Below are positions 53,239-64,000 of a stretch of DNA of 64,000 nucleotides, one piece after another (position 1 is the first letter of the stretch; every line of letters starts with the position of its first letter). The translations under genes were made by a program, and so were the position numbers. Under the pieces are notes generated by a model. It was not told the origin of the DNA, ran no database searches, and was given only the letters and a program-made list of their open reading frames with translations. Source of the stretch: Bolinopsis microptera. Lineage: Eukaryota; Ctenophora; Tentaculata; Lobata; Bolinopsidae. The stretch is from positions 4,319,096 through 4,383,095 of the forward strand of contig NC_087080.1 of NCBI RefSeq assembly GCF_026151205.1, written 5' to 3'.

Positions 53239-54686
53239 CACGAATTACTGATTAGCGGATTGAAATACCAGACCAGCTTAATTACAGACTTTATTGCATG
53301 ACGAAATTATAATAATTAATTGGTATAGGTATTTATATATATTTATGAGGTTGAATGCGATCTCGGAAAGCAGGCCTCCCCAGTGTGAGCTCGAGAGCGG
53401 GAGCCCTGCCGTCAGAGGTACGTATCGAGGATGACTCGGACCGAAAATCTTTTCAAGGTTTTTCTGGAAACTACTTTTGTTCAGGCGAAAATATTTTTTC
53501 GATTTTCAAAGTCCAGACCTAATATTTTTGAAAGTTTTTCTGGGAACCACTTTTTTCCAGTGTTACCCTGATCATTATGAGCCGAGAATATTTTTCGGGA
53601 CCTAGCCCTTTTTCCTGAAAATTAATTTGCGCATGTGCCGTGCATAAATTCTGCTTTCTTGTATTGTCGTAATTTGAAGTTTACTTTTTTATTCATATTA
53701 CAAATAGCTATTATAATAATTTTGAGAAACAACTTTAATTTTATCTGATTCCATAGACCATAATTTCTGTCGGAATTCAACTTAAATAGGAATAGTCCAT
53801 TTAATGGTAAAATGGTCAAAGCTTTTACAGAATCCATTATCTGGCTGTTTGGAATGAATCTTATCTTGGTAATAATGTAGTAAATCCTGGTATTTCAGTA
53901 AAAACCTGGTATTTGACTCACTTTGGTCTACTTGCTGTGAGGTGTCTCAGCTACATGGGTTGGGGGTCCCCCCTTTAAAAAAAGAGAAAGTACATCTACA
54001 TTGTAGTTTCATAATTTTATAATTCAATAGATTGCTGATTGTTTAGTACACTCTAATGTAACTTACAAAATAAACTTATGACTAAAGTTCTCTTTAAAAT
54101 AATGCCCAGCTACAAAATTCGTGATCTTTAGTGTACTGTACTGTAATATAATGGACTGTACTGTGAGGCATAGTACTATACTATGTACCCACTTTTTTCT
54201 TTATCAGTTGTGACGGAATTGTAATGAACAAAATCCTTATAATCATTTATGATATGTTTGATTTCTTGTTAATGTTTGTCATTCAAATTTGGTAGACGGC
54301 CCCAACGTTAATGTGGCTCTTGCTATGTGTTGGTTCAGCCGAATTAATTATTATGTAATAAAGTTTATTTTTCTCGTTAGTTGTCATCCGGCCAAACATT
54401 AAGCAACTTATATTGCAGTACCATTTATCAATTAGTATATCAAAATATGTCATTGTAATTTTGCATGGCTGAAATGTAACGCTTGATTTATATATATAAT
54501 GATTAATTGAATTTTCAAATAAAAAAAAGTAAAATCCGAATTGGAATATTATTTATGAGTCGCATAGTTGAAATGTTTCTTGGGTAAAATTTGTATTGAT
54601 CCCATTTGATGCGACAAGGCAAAGACTCCTATCAGAAACCCACTATCCGTGTTTTGATTATTAGTGATACTTTTGCAGCATAGACA
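53239..54686. other. intergenic DNA upstream of CISD3-like gene
   Basis: Contains a short duplicated stretch (AAAGTTTTTCTGG.AACYACTTTT at about 53450-53560) and the reversed repeat shared with 47049-47316 at about 53928-53980. A good acceptor, TACTTTTGCAG (ends 54677), is nine bases before the next ATG. No gene. Confidence 0.45.
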
Positions 54687-56185
54687 ATGCTCCAGCGAAG
54701 ATTAACTCAAATTATAAGGAGACAGCTGAGCAGTCGACCTGTTGTTGAGTCAAATCAGAATTTCCCAAAGCCTTTTAAGGTAAGTGGGACAAAGCATGAT
54801 TCTTAGAAAAGAATAGACTAGAATAAAATCAAATAGATTTTTTTGTATAATAAAATAGCGTACCAATTTGTTTGCAATGTTAAAAAAAACATTTCAGTTG
54901 GAGAAAGGAAAGAAATATAAATGGTGCACGTGTGGTCACAGTGAGATACAGCCTATGTGTGATGGTTCCCATCGTAAATCTGGGTACATCCCAGTTAGAT
55001 TCACGGCTGAGAAAACAGAGACTGCACTATTGTGTTGCTGTAAGAACACCAGTAACCCTCCATATTGCGATATGACTCACTTTAAGGTTAATCAAATAAT
55101 CTGATATTTATTTATGCTCCAAGTTGGACAATGACAGTTTGAAATGAACGAATGCTCAAATTTTGTTTAAACTTTGCTCAAATTTTGATTTTGATACAAT
55201 AATTTTCACTTAACCTGGATTTCAGATCCTAAGAGGAAATCTCCTGAAGAACTTTACATCCCCTAAAATAGCTACACCCACTGATAAACCTCTTGTTGCT
55301 GCCAGATTACCGAGTTTTCAAAAGTTGGAAGAACGTGAGTGCTATTCTTTACTTTATTCTATTCAACTTTCAGAATCGCATATTTAGTGGTTTGAAAATA
55401 CGATCACCCAATAAAAAGACATAAATGGTTCTGTTCGATATGTGTTGGGCCCCAAAAAGCCCAACACATATCGTAAATCCGAAAAGGGCCCTAGAAATCG
55501 GGGCCTTTTGGGGCCTTTTGACTCTGTATTTTTGGCATGAATTTGGTTCAATGTTTATAGACCATAATCTCCATGTAAATACACTTAAATAAACACAAAA
55601 GTACTGTGCAAGTAGTCAGATAATATCATTAAAGCACTTAGCATATATCAAAATTGATGAAATTTAAGTTAATTCTAGGGCCCCAAAAGGCCTTACACAT
55701 ATCGAAAAGCCAAAAAGGGCCCTAGAAATCGGGGCTTTTTGGGGCCTTTTGGGGCGTTGCCCCCCCCCCCCCCTAAGATGTATACAGTTCTCACAATAAT
55801 TTCGTTATAGGTAAGACATACATGTGGTGTGCCTGTGGAGCCAGCAAGACCCAGCCTTTCTGTGACAACTCACATGCTTGTAGTTCAATGAAACCACTAG
55901 CTTTTACACCAGAAAAAACCAAACCCAGGTATGTTTCATACTTAATGTTATATATATACATACTAATTTTTAGCTTGAAATTTTATAACTCCCGATTATT
56001 TTGCTTTTCTAAATCCATCAACACTATAATATGAGTAAAGTATTGAGACGTTTAACAGTTAACTTACTCTACACGACCTTGTCAGGTGGTTGTGTCAGTG
56101 CAAGCAGACTAAGGATGCCCCTTACTGTGACGGGACACACCTGGATGTGGAGATACAGACTGCGGTTGAGGGACAACCTTTGTAG
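54687..56185 (+). CDS. CISD3: CISD3-like iron-sulfur protein with four CDGSH motifs
   Basis: Mitochondrial NEET-family 2Fe-2S protein. Five exons in phase: 54687-54779, 54898-55086, 55226-55334, 55811-55928, 56086-56185; 202 aa. Exon 1 (MLQRRLTQIIRRQLSSRPVV) is an amphipathic mitochondrial presequence. Cluster sites: WCTCGHSEIQPMCDGSH, CCCKNTSNPPYCDMTH, WCACGASKTQPFCDNSH, LCQCKQTKDAPYCDGTH. Vertebrate CISD3 has two; here the two-site unit is duplicated, with the second halves linked by about 45 residues. Site 2 has CDM and site 3 CDN in place of CDG, but all the C-x-C..C..H ligands are kept. The short poly-C/GGGGCCTTTT repeats in intron 3 are unrelated. Confidence 0.88.
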
Positions 56186-57005
56186 CTCAAATGTTGACAC
56201 TACTTTGGTTGTGCTACTCATCAACTGTTTTATTTAATACTCATAGCCATGATTGGACTGGATGGTTATGTGTTGTTGTGGGATTTTATAATTGTTCATT
56301 TTTGGACGGATTTGTACCTTAAGGAAACGTGACCCTTTGTTAAGGTGGTAGTGGAAGTTAAACTTTTAATTTATTAAAATATTAAAAGAGATTTATTACA
56401 TGATACATTGTGTGTATCACATTTACATGTTTGTTTTTGGATCGTAAAGCACTTCTTTTGGAGTTGCAGTGACTTTGTAAATAATAGTTGATAATCAGTC
56501 TGTACCACTGTACTATCAGATAAGTTAATATAATTTATAATATTAGTAAGATGCCAAACACTGTGTGCTGCATTGAATTTGATTGAAATTGTTGTGTGAT
56601 TGTTCACACATTATTGTGTGATTGTTCACATTTTCACACCCTCAGAATAAAAGTAAAGTTTTACAGTTTTAGGAATATTTATCAGTTTTCACAGTATTAC
56701 TAATTTATTTCCCATACATATCATGCAACTTACTCCAGAGTAACATTACTATTCACTATAGTATTACTTGTCCCTTTTCTTACTTCGCATTTATTCGCCA
56801 CTTCTACGAATTAAAATTTGCTAATTTGCCTGTAAATCTCACTCTTTACAACTCGATTTGCCTTTATAAAAAGATGCTAATACTGAAAAATACTGAAGAA
56901 TACAAGAATATATAACATATTATTAACATAATTAACATATTATTATCATAATTAACAATATTATAAGTTACTACCTAAAGTTAATCTAAACAACTTCTAG
57001 ATAGG
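56186..57005. other. CISD3-septin spacer
   Basis: AT-rich. Short direct duplication ATTGTGTGATTGTTCACA at about 56590-56630, and ATTATTAACATA repeats at about 56915-56955. An acceptor-like CTTCTAGATAG directly precedes the septin ATG. No other gene. Confidence 0.45.
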
Positions 57006-60000
57006 ATGGTTGTAAGGTCTGATAATCGCTCAGCTCACGTTAAGGTTCTTCGTTCTCTGGTACGTGTTTTATTTGATAATATAGTTTATTCTTGCTCATT
57101 AATATTATTTTAAACACTGAATACACTAATTTATACACAAGTTTTCTTCTTTTAAACCCAATCGTAAGATCTTTAAGATTTATACCTGAAACCTGTCCCC
57201 TAGCTATTGTACCACAGAACCTGCAATACTCCCGTAGTACTAACTATAACCTTCCCCCAAAATACACTAAAACTCCCCTTAATAATTAACTAACTAAAAC
57301 CCCCCTTAATAATTAACTAAAACCCCCTCCCTCCATAGGGACAAGATGGAAGGACACTGCCCCTAATAATTAATTAACTAAAACCCCCCTCCCTCCATAG
57401 GGACAAGATGGAAGGACACTGCCCCTAATAATTAACTAACTAAAACCCCCTCCCTCCACAGGGACAAGATGGAAGGACACTGCCCCTACAAGGACATGTA
57501 GGGTTCCCTTATTAACTAACTAAAACCCCCTCCCTCCACAGGGACAAGACGGAAGGACACTGCCCCTACAAGGACATGTAGGGTTCCCCTTAATAACTAA
57601 CTAAAACCCCCTCCCTCCACAGGGACAAGATGGAAGGACACTGCCCATATCCAAAAATTTTTTAATTTCCTACATTCTCAATTTTTTCGTTTTCTGTGGC
57701 CCGCTCGCTTCGCTCGCATAAAACATCTTTGTATTTGCGCGGTTCAAAGATTTTTCATGGCTGATTCCAGATTCTCAATTTTACTTTTTTAGGGCCCGGA
57801 ATGCTTTTTAATAGATAATCCTAGGTTACTTTTGGGGGCGAAGCCCCCGAAAATTTTGGAAATTTAAACTAGATTTGGCCTCCTGGAACGAATCTGACAA
57901 TGGAGAACGATTTTAGCATACTATTTTCTGATCTCAATTTTTATTGGGATAAATTGTCTGGATTCTAGAATCCCTAAACACTTGGCTTAACTAAAGCACG
58001 AAATAATCCTAGGTTACTTTTGGGGGCGAAGCCCCCGAAAATTTTGGAAATTTAAACTAGATTTGGCCTCCTGGAACGAATCTGACAATGGAGAACGATT
58101 TTAGCATACTATTTTCTGATCTCAATTTTTATTGGGATAAATTGTCTGGATTCTAGAATCCCTAAACACTTGGCTTAACTAAAGCACGAAATAGGAGACA
58201 GCATGAAGTATCAAGAGTTTATAATTTTAGTCTGCTCTTTCACTTAAATTCCTACTGAAATATTATCGAAAATTCTCAGAGTTGGCTCTCGAATTTCCTA
58301 CTTTTTGTCAATAATTTCCTACTTTTAAAAATTTCCTACATTCTTAGAATGCGAGAATGCGGGTTTTTGGATATGGGGGACACTGCCCCTACAAGGACAT
58401 GTAGGGTTCCCCTTAATAACTAACTAAAACCCCCTCCCTCCACAGGGACAAGACGGAAGGACACTGCCCCTACAAGGACATGTAGGGTTCCCCTTAATAA
58501 CTAACTAAAACCCCCTCCCTCCACAGGGACAAGACGGAAGGACACTGCCCCTACAATACAAGGACATGTAGGGTTCCCCTTAATAACTAACTAAAACCCC
58601 CTCCCTCCACAGGGACAAGATGGAAGGACACTGCCCCTACAAGGACATGTAGGGTTCCCCTTAATAACTAACTAAAACCCCCTCCCTCCACAGGGACAAG
58701 ACGGAAGGACACTGCCCCTACAAGGACATGTAGGGTTCCCCTTAATAACTAACTAAAACCCCCTCCCTCCACAGGGACAAGACGGAAGGACACTGCCCCT
58801 ACAAGGACATGTAGGGTTCCCCTTAATAACTAACTAAAACCCCCTCCCTCCACAGGGACAAGATGGAAGGACACTGCCCCTACAAGGACATGTAGGGTTC
58901 GACTCCCTCCCCGACCAGTTGGTTAACAAGTGTGTTAACCTTGGCTTTGACATGAACATACTCTGTGTAGGAGAGACTGGTATTGGTAAATCAACTCTCA
59001 TGGACTGTCTCTTCAAGGCTAACTTTGATGGTGAGTAAACTCTTACTTCCTGGTTACTTAACATATGAACATGTTACGACGTGTTCATATTGGGCATGAT
59101 CTGGATTTAATTAATCTTCTATCTGCTTTAAAGAGATGTAGTAGGAAATATTACTTGTAGATTTAACGGAATGTATAATTAACTGTATATTCTTATATTT
59201 TAAAAAGTGTAGTGACGCGTCCCACAAATATGCAGCTAAACTATGTAACCTGCATACCTGCATACCTCCATACCTGCATACCTGCCCCTCTGGTAGACAT
59301 ACACATTAACAAACCACACTTCATGTCCACTGTAAATTAGAAGAGAGTCCGTGTTATTATATACCTGAGGCTGCTATCTAGTGTACAATGTGTGAGGGAG
59401 AAGAGAGGAGTAGTGTTTACTAGTACAATTCTGCTGGGTTATTAGAAGTACACTAATTAGTAAGCTTAGTAATCTATGTGTACTGTGTGGCTCTCCGGTG
59501 TCAGCTTACATTACTTATATCTACCAATACACTGCTAGTAGTTATAATATATACCAGTACTGATAATTACATTACATACGAAATAATCAGTGCACATTTA
59601 TCAGTACATATTAAATAATCAGTACACATTTATCAGTACATATTAAATAATCAGTACACACTACACATTCACTAAGTTATTCATCTACTACAAGACAATC
59701 CTCCCTGCTAATTACAGTTTATCGCATATAAGTTCGCTTTACACTCATTGAATAACTTGGCACACTACTTTAAACATAAGTAGTAAATTGACCAGTACAC
59801 TACAAACCCTAATAACTTTGCACACTGTATCTACACACACTGCACGCCACACCCTACACTTCATATTACAGAACTTACTTTTTATTCCAACTTTTGTAAA
59901 GCTTCCCCCCTGAATGATGAAACCAAATAAGGACACAGAAATGTCAAACTTAGATCATTTTGACTACTGCATAAACTATAAATAAACTGATAAAAGCGGA

Positions 60001-61810
60001 AAGAATTAGCTTTATTCGAACCTTTAACAACTTTTGGGCGATGAAAAATCTTACGAGTATACAGTAGTAAGTAGTGAACCAGTTTACCATATTAGTAGAA
60101 CATTATAAATACTGATATAACATTCTGATTAGTTTAGATTTGTAGTGTTGATGACTTTAAAAAGTTAGAACATCGTCATAAAGGGCGTGACACGTGTTGA
60201 ACACTTAGGCACGTGACACGTGTTGAACGTTACCTAACATTAAACACGTGTCAAGTCACGTGTGTTGAATTAAACCTATCAGTTACAGTGTGACACACTA
60301 AACACTAAACACTCGTTACAGATACAGTACACTCGCACAAGTCGCCGGGTGTCGAGATCTCAGAACACATTTACAACTTGAAGGAGGGAAATGTGAAGCT
60401 GAGACTTGCTATTGTGGACAGTGTGGGCTACGGGGACCAGATCAACAAGGAGAACAGGTAAAATACAAGGAAATGTTTTAAAACTTGCGATATGACAGTT
60501 TAGAAGATCCCTAATAGAGATAAAAACGTATCACACGACAATGTTCAATATTGCAGATCAGACTAATTTCACATGTTTAATATAGTATTATATATTTATA
60601 TAAGATAGTTTTAATATATATAAGGAATTGTTGTATTTATAAGCAGTCTAAACCCAAATTAACAAGTTGATTAACCTAACTTCCACCCACAGTTTCAAGC
60701 CACTAGTTGACTACGCTGACGAGCAGTTTGAGAACTACCTCCAAGAAGAGCTGAAGATAAAGAGAGATCTGGTTACCTTCCACGATAGCAGGATACACGT
60801 GTGTCTCTATTTCCTCGTCCCTACTGGCCACTCGTGAGTCAAGCTTGTTAAATTGAATCTTTCAGTCGAAACAAAAGCGTCTGGTCAACGGACACCCTGA
60901 AAATGTTTGGTCGGTCTGATATTATCAATCATGTTAGTGGTTAATATTACGGAGTAGCTCGTATATCATAATATTATATAATAAAACTATGTACACTCGA
61001 CGTGACAAGGGTACCACCAAGAATTATATTCAGCAAATCGTTAGTAATAAAAATACCACATTATCGCCATTGGGGACTAGTGTTCAGTGTTCCTACTTGT
61101 TCGTCTCAAACAGCCCTATCGCATATAACATGTGGAAACTGGAAAATCATTTTCACCCTTTTTTACCCATTCTAATTTCAGTATTCGCTCTCTGGATCTA
61201 GTGACAATGAAGGCGCTGGATAAGAAATGTAATATAATTCCTATCATAGCCAAGAGTGACACCGTCAGCAAGTCTGAACTGGACACCTTTAAAGCTAATG
61301 TGAGTTTTAAATGGGAGAGATTTGGAGGTGTTCATTGTTAAAGTCCAGTAATTGTAAAATTATTGTAAATTATTGCAACTTTATTGCAACTTTATTTTAA
61401 GTTAATTGTAAAATTATTGCAACTTAATTACAACCCGCTCAGATTATGGAGGAGTTGAGAGCAAATGATGTTGAGATCTACACATTCCCTACCGACGATG
61501 AGACAGTGGCTGATGTAAACAAGGAGATGAACGAAATGATGCCATTCGCAGGTACGTGTCAAGAGTTTCTCTTTCACTTTCACTTTCTCTTTCACATTCG
61601 CAGGTCTGTTTCAATACACTATTTAACACTATTTAACACTGTCCCCCTCCCCCAGTTGTTGGGTCACGTGAGGACGTTAAAGTGGGTGAGATAACAGTAC
61701 GAGGGAGGGAGTACCCGTGGGGTGTGGTAGAGATTGAGAACGAACAGCACTGTGACTTTGTGAAGCTCAGAGAGATGCTCATTAGGACCAACATGGAGGA
61801 TCTTAGGGAG
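57006..61810 (+). CDS. SEPTIN6: septin, SEPTIN6 group (3' end outside window)
   Basis: Filament-forming GTPase of the cytoskeleton. Exons: 57006-57059, 58856-59030, 60322-60457, 60693-60833, 61182-61299, 61443-61551, 61656-61810, all in phase (about 295 aa so far). Landmarks: [21 protein letters not shown]-loop [22 protein letters not shown] (switch II), [37 protein letters not shown] (G4), [19 protein letters not shown] and [12 protein letters not shown]. This is the SEPTIN6/8/10/11/14 pattern. The expected C-terminal coiled coil must be encoded downstream of 61810 and was not located before 64000. Intron 1 contains an 11-copy array of the exon 2 acceptor, itself interrupted by a transposon. 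Confidence 0.93.
57320..58899 (+). repeat. 3' splice-site minisatellite before septin exon 2
   Basis: Eleven copies of an about 80-bp unit. Each has a branch-point-like ATAACTAACTAAAA, a pyrimidine tract CCCCCTCCCTCCA(C/T)AG, then the first 45 bases of exon 2 (GGACAAGATGGAAGGACACT..). Acceptors occur near 57337, 57397, 57460, 57539, 57620, 58443, 58520, 58609, 58690, 58770 and 58855. Only the last continues into the coding exon; earlier copies reach TAA shortly after the duplicated exon part. A 734-bp element splits the fifth copy. Confidence 0.9.
57644..58377. mobile_element. 734-bp TIR element with 8-bp TSD inside septin array
   Basis: Ends CCCATATCCAAAAA / TTTTTGGATATGGG; flanked by GGACACTG on both sides (57636-57643, 58378-58385), an 8-bp target duplication that suits hAT or P-like elements. 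Interior: a 188-bp perfect or near-perfect tandem duplication (about 57818-58005 and 58006-58193, starting AATCCTAGGTTACTTTTGGG). No transposase. It interrupts one array unit, so it arrived after the array had formed. Confidence 0.85.
60188..60264. promoter_or_regulatory. cluster of five CACGTG E-boxes, septin intron 2
   Basis: Five CACGTG palindromes lie within about 75 bp (near 60190, 60212, 60218, 60245 and 60257), several as ACACGTGT/GCACGTGA. CACGTG is bound by bHLH-ZIP factors such as MYC/MAX, USF and MITF/TFE. Confidence 0.5.
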
Positions 61811-64000
61811 GTGGGTCTTTTCAAACACAAGGATTTGTCTTTTGTGGGAATTTATTAAAGGCTCACTAGTCTCTTGAGTGACTAGACTTGATCAAATTGT
61901 GCATTATTTAGAAAGAGACACTATTGTACGTAAAATTATGGAAAACATACTTACTCTCAGGTAATGCAAATGGGAGGGTTTAGAGGGTTAGGTTAGGTAA
62001 TCTGGAATGTTTGAAAAAGCTCCGTATTTTCTGAAAATTCTCTAACATGCTATATATAACTGCCATGCTGTATTTAATTACTTTAGCTGATCACTTTGTC
62101 CGTTGAGAAACTAATAACTAATTGTAGCGTACTCAGCTAAATTAGCCTCGTTAGTTTCTACACGCACAGTGTCAACACGCTCACATTTAAGAAAGTAGAC
62201 AACTAGGTAACCTGGTTACCTGGTTACCTGGTTACCTGGTGACCTGGTTACCTGGTTACATGGTTACCTGGTTACCTGGGAACTACGTCAGTAGACAGAT
62301 AGCTTTTACCGGCTTAGTTTCTTTTGGGCTGTTTTAGGTAGGATGAAGTTGCCTCAAATAATTCGGCGTATATTTGGGGAAATTATATTTGAGCTACATA
62401 ATAATATGGTCATTTGCACTTTTGCAGTATCAAGTTCAACATTTTAAAGGCCGTTAAATATGACGATGGTTACGGCTTTAGGCAGTATCCAGATACAGGG
62501 TTGTAACCCACTAAAATACAATATCTGGAGAGATTGGGATAGAGATTGGTTTTTTTATTAATTTTTATTGGTTTTTATTGCGTCGCAACTCCGCAAGTTT
62601 GGACTCAGAGCACACTGGCAGAACATAATTACACTTTCTTAGTTTGAACTACACGTTACACACTGCAAACGTCAACACTTTCACTTGTAAAGACTAAAGA
62701 CCTGACACAACACGAGTGTAAATACTAAGTATTCCACTTGCACGTCAGACAGTAAATCTGGTAACCTGGTAACTTGGTAACTTGGTTACCTGGTAACTTG
62801 GTAACCTGGTAACCTGGTAACCTGGTAACCTGGTAACCTGGTGAACCTGGTAACCTGGTAACCTGGTGAACCTGGTAACCTGGTTAACTGATCTATAACT
62901 AACTGGTATTATATCTGACTCACATGTTACCCTGACATAACATGTTACTTTATTATATAATACCATAAAAAACTTTCTCTGGCCTCTGCTATAACATTTA
63001 GGTCCTCGACATTTCTTAAGGTTTAATCTCTGGAATTTAGGTCGGCTATGAAATATTTCCCACCAAAACTGTAATACGACACTAACAGTGTTATCGGTGT
63101 ATGTATTTGTCAAGATAAAACACTAATACGGCACTAACAGTGTATGTATTTGTCAAGATAAATGTAAAGATGAGACAGTATTATATAATAGTGTGTATTG
63201 TTGAGATGTGTAACCTTACACCGAACACTGTGGCACACTGAAGCTGGTTTCTGTAGGGTGTGAAGGTAACGTCACCTCGTTCATATCATCCGAGTTAGCG
63301 GTAACCTGGTAACCTGGTAACCTGGTAACATTGAAGCTGATTTCTGTAGAGTGTAGGGTTTGAACGTAATGTCACCTCGTTAATATCATCCGAGTTGGCG
63401 GCCTACAATTCTTACTAACTCCAGATATACCTAGAATTAATAATGTGTCATCGGCTTTGTAAAAATATCATGAGCGAGTAGAAATAAGGGATAATAATAA
63501 TGTAAATTTGTATTGAAGTGCTGAAATATCAAGTATCTGACCTCACTTTAATTCGAGTATTAGCTCATATTGAAAGCATTACGTCACAGTGCTAACAAAG
63601 CCGGTTACAACCCAACTCTTGTTGTTAGTTTGGGCGACTATAAGTACTCGCTGTAATGTATGATCTTATATTGTGTGACTGATTACACGTTGGCGGGTGT
63701 AATGGGTTCAGATATGAAACAACTTACAAAACATGTACAGTGTGTATCTTCTGTTTAACTTTAGAGTAGGTGTTCTATAAAGGAACATATTTAGGTAAAA
63801 TGAAGGTTGATCTTGAAAAAACACATGTATAAGATACAACAAACAACACTGAGTATAGAGATTGACTATGGATATTAGCAGTGTTATAGGTTGACAGTGT
63901 ACTGAAGCAGCCTGTTTTAGCTGCTGTTATCACACCATGTGTACTACGTAACGCGAAGTTATCATGAAGTGTACTAACAAAACACAGTGATTTATTTTAA
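61811..64000. other. septin downstream intron with ACCTGGTT minisatellites
   Basis: Three blocks of the same 8-bp word: TACCTGGT at about 62207-62280, GGTAACCT at about 62757-62885 and about 63300-63328. The 63220-63290 and 63325-63400 segments are partial duplicates (GAAGCTG.TTTCTGTAG, GTCACCTCGTT.ATATCATCC). The remaining septin exons were not recognised. Confidence 0.5.

Noticed and set aside
58834-59064. 76-codon minus-strand frame opposite septin exon 2
   Set aside because: Antisense shadow of the conserved septin P-loop exon.
62745-63113. 122-codon minus-strand frame rich in LPGYQVTR repeats
   Set aside because: Translation of the GGTAACCT minisatellite; no protein-like sequence.

Overview
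This is animal nuclear DNA. The genes have many short exons with GT..AG introns and AATAAA signals. The recognisable products are metazoan/opisthokont housekeeping and regulatory proteins: RPL24, RPL10A, UQCRQ, a CEP120-like protein, a MASTL/Greatwall-family kinase, an SDR16C-type dehydrogenase, GTF2H5, MED29, a TMEM70/TMEM186-type protein, a CISD3-like protein and a SEPTIN6-group septin. High AT content, much transposon and satellite DNA, a PHD-containing CR1/Jockey-like LINE and splice acceptors sitting just before many start codons suggest an invertebrate, perhaps a cnidarian (hydrozoan-like). The taxon cannot be fixed from the sequence alone.

Layout. 1-3.4 kb: a compact + strand run of RPL24 (3' end), RPL10A and UQCRQ, with snoRNA-like intronic elements. 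5.47-9.46 kb: a large non-autonomous element with terminal inverted repeats, carrying a polarised array of GTAAATTTCGTCACA-like sites about 150 bp apart and a nested 1.15 kb TA-flanked element. 9.48-13.46 kb: an apparently intact non-LTR retrotransposon. 15.6-16.8 kb: the C-terminal exon of a CEP120-like gene. 17.7-31.4 kb: a ten-exon MASTL/Rim15-type kinase; its 7.6 kb fourth intron holds a tandem SDR gene and pseudogene plus retroelement debris. 31.7-33.1 kb: satellite. 33.1-46.7 kb: a minus-strand block with an unknown exon, GTF2H5, a TMEM70-family protein, MED29, disordered protein C, an unknown protein B and disordered protein A. 47-51.3 kb: repeats, a hAT-like MITE and an RT remnant. 51.6-53.2 kb: a papain-fold (LRAT/PPPDE-like) membrane protein and an overlapping multi-TM gene. 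54.7-56.2 kb: a CISD3-like protein with four CDGSH motifs. 57.0 kb to the end: a septin that runs off the window.

The most unusual signal is a set of minisatellites that tandemly amplify exon-intron boundaries, splice site included. There are 5' splice-site arrays in the kinase gene (about 25 donors) and in both introns of MED29 (about 26 and 27 donors), and a 3' splice-site array in the septin (11 acceptors with branch point and polypyrimidine tract). In every case the copy that fits the reading frame is the exon-proximal one. In MED29 intron 2 the unit is 33 bp with no stop, so use of any later donor would insert multiples of 11 residues.
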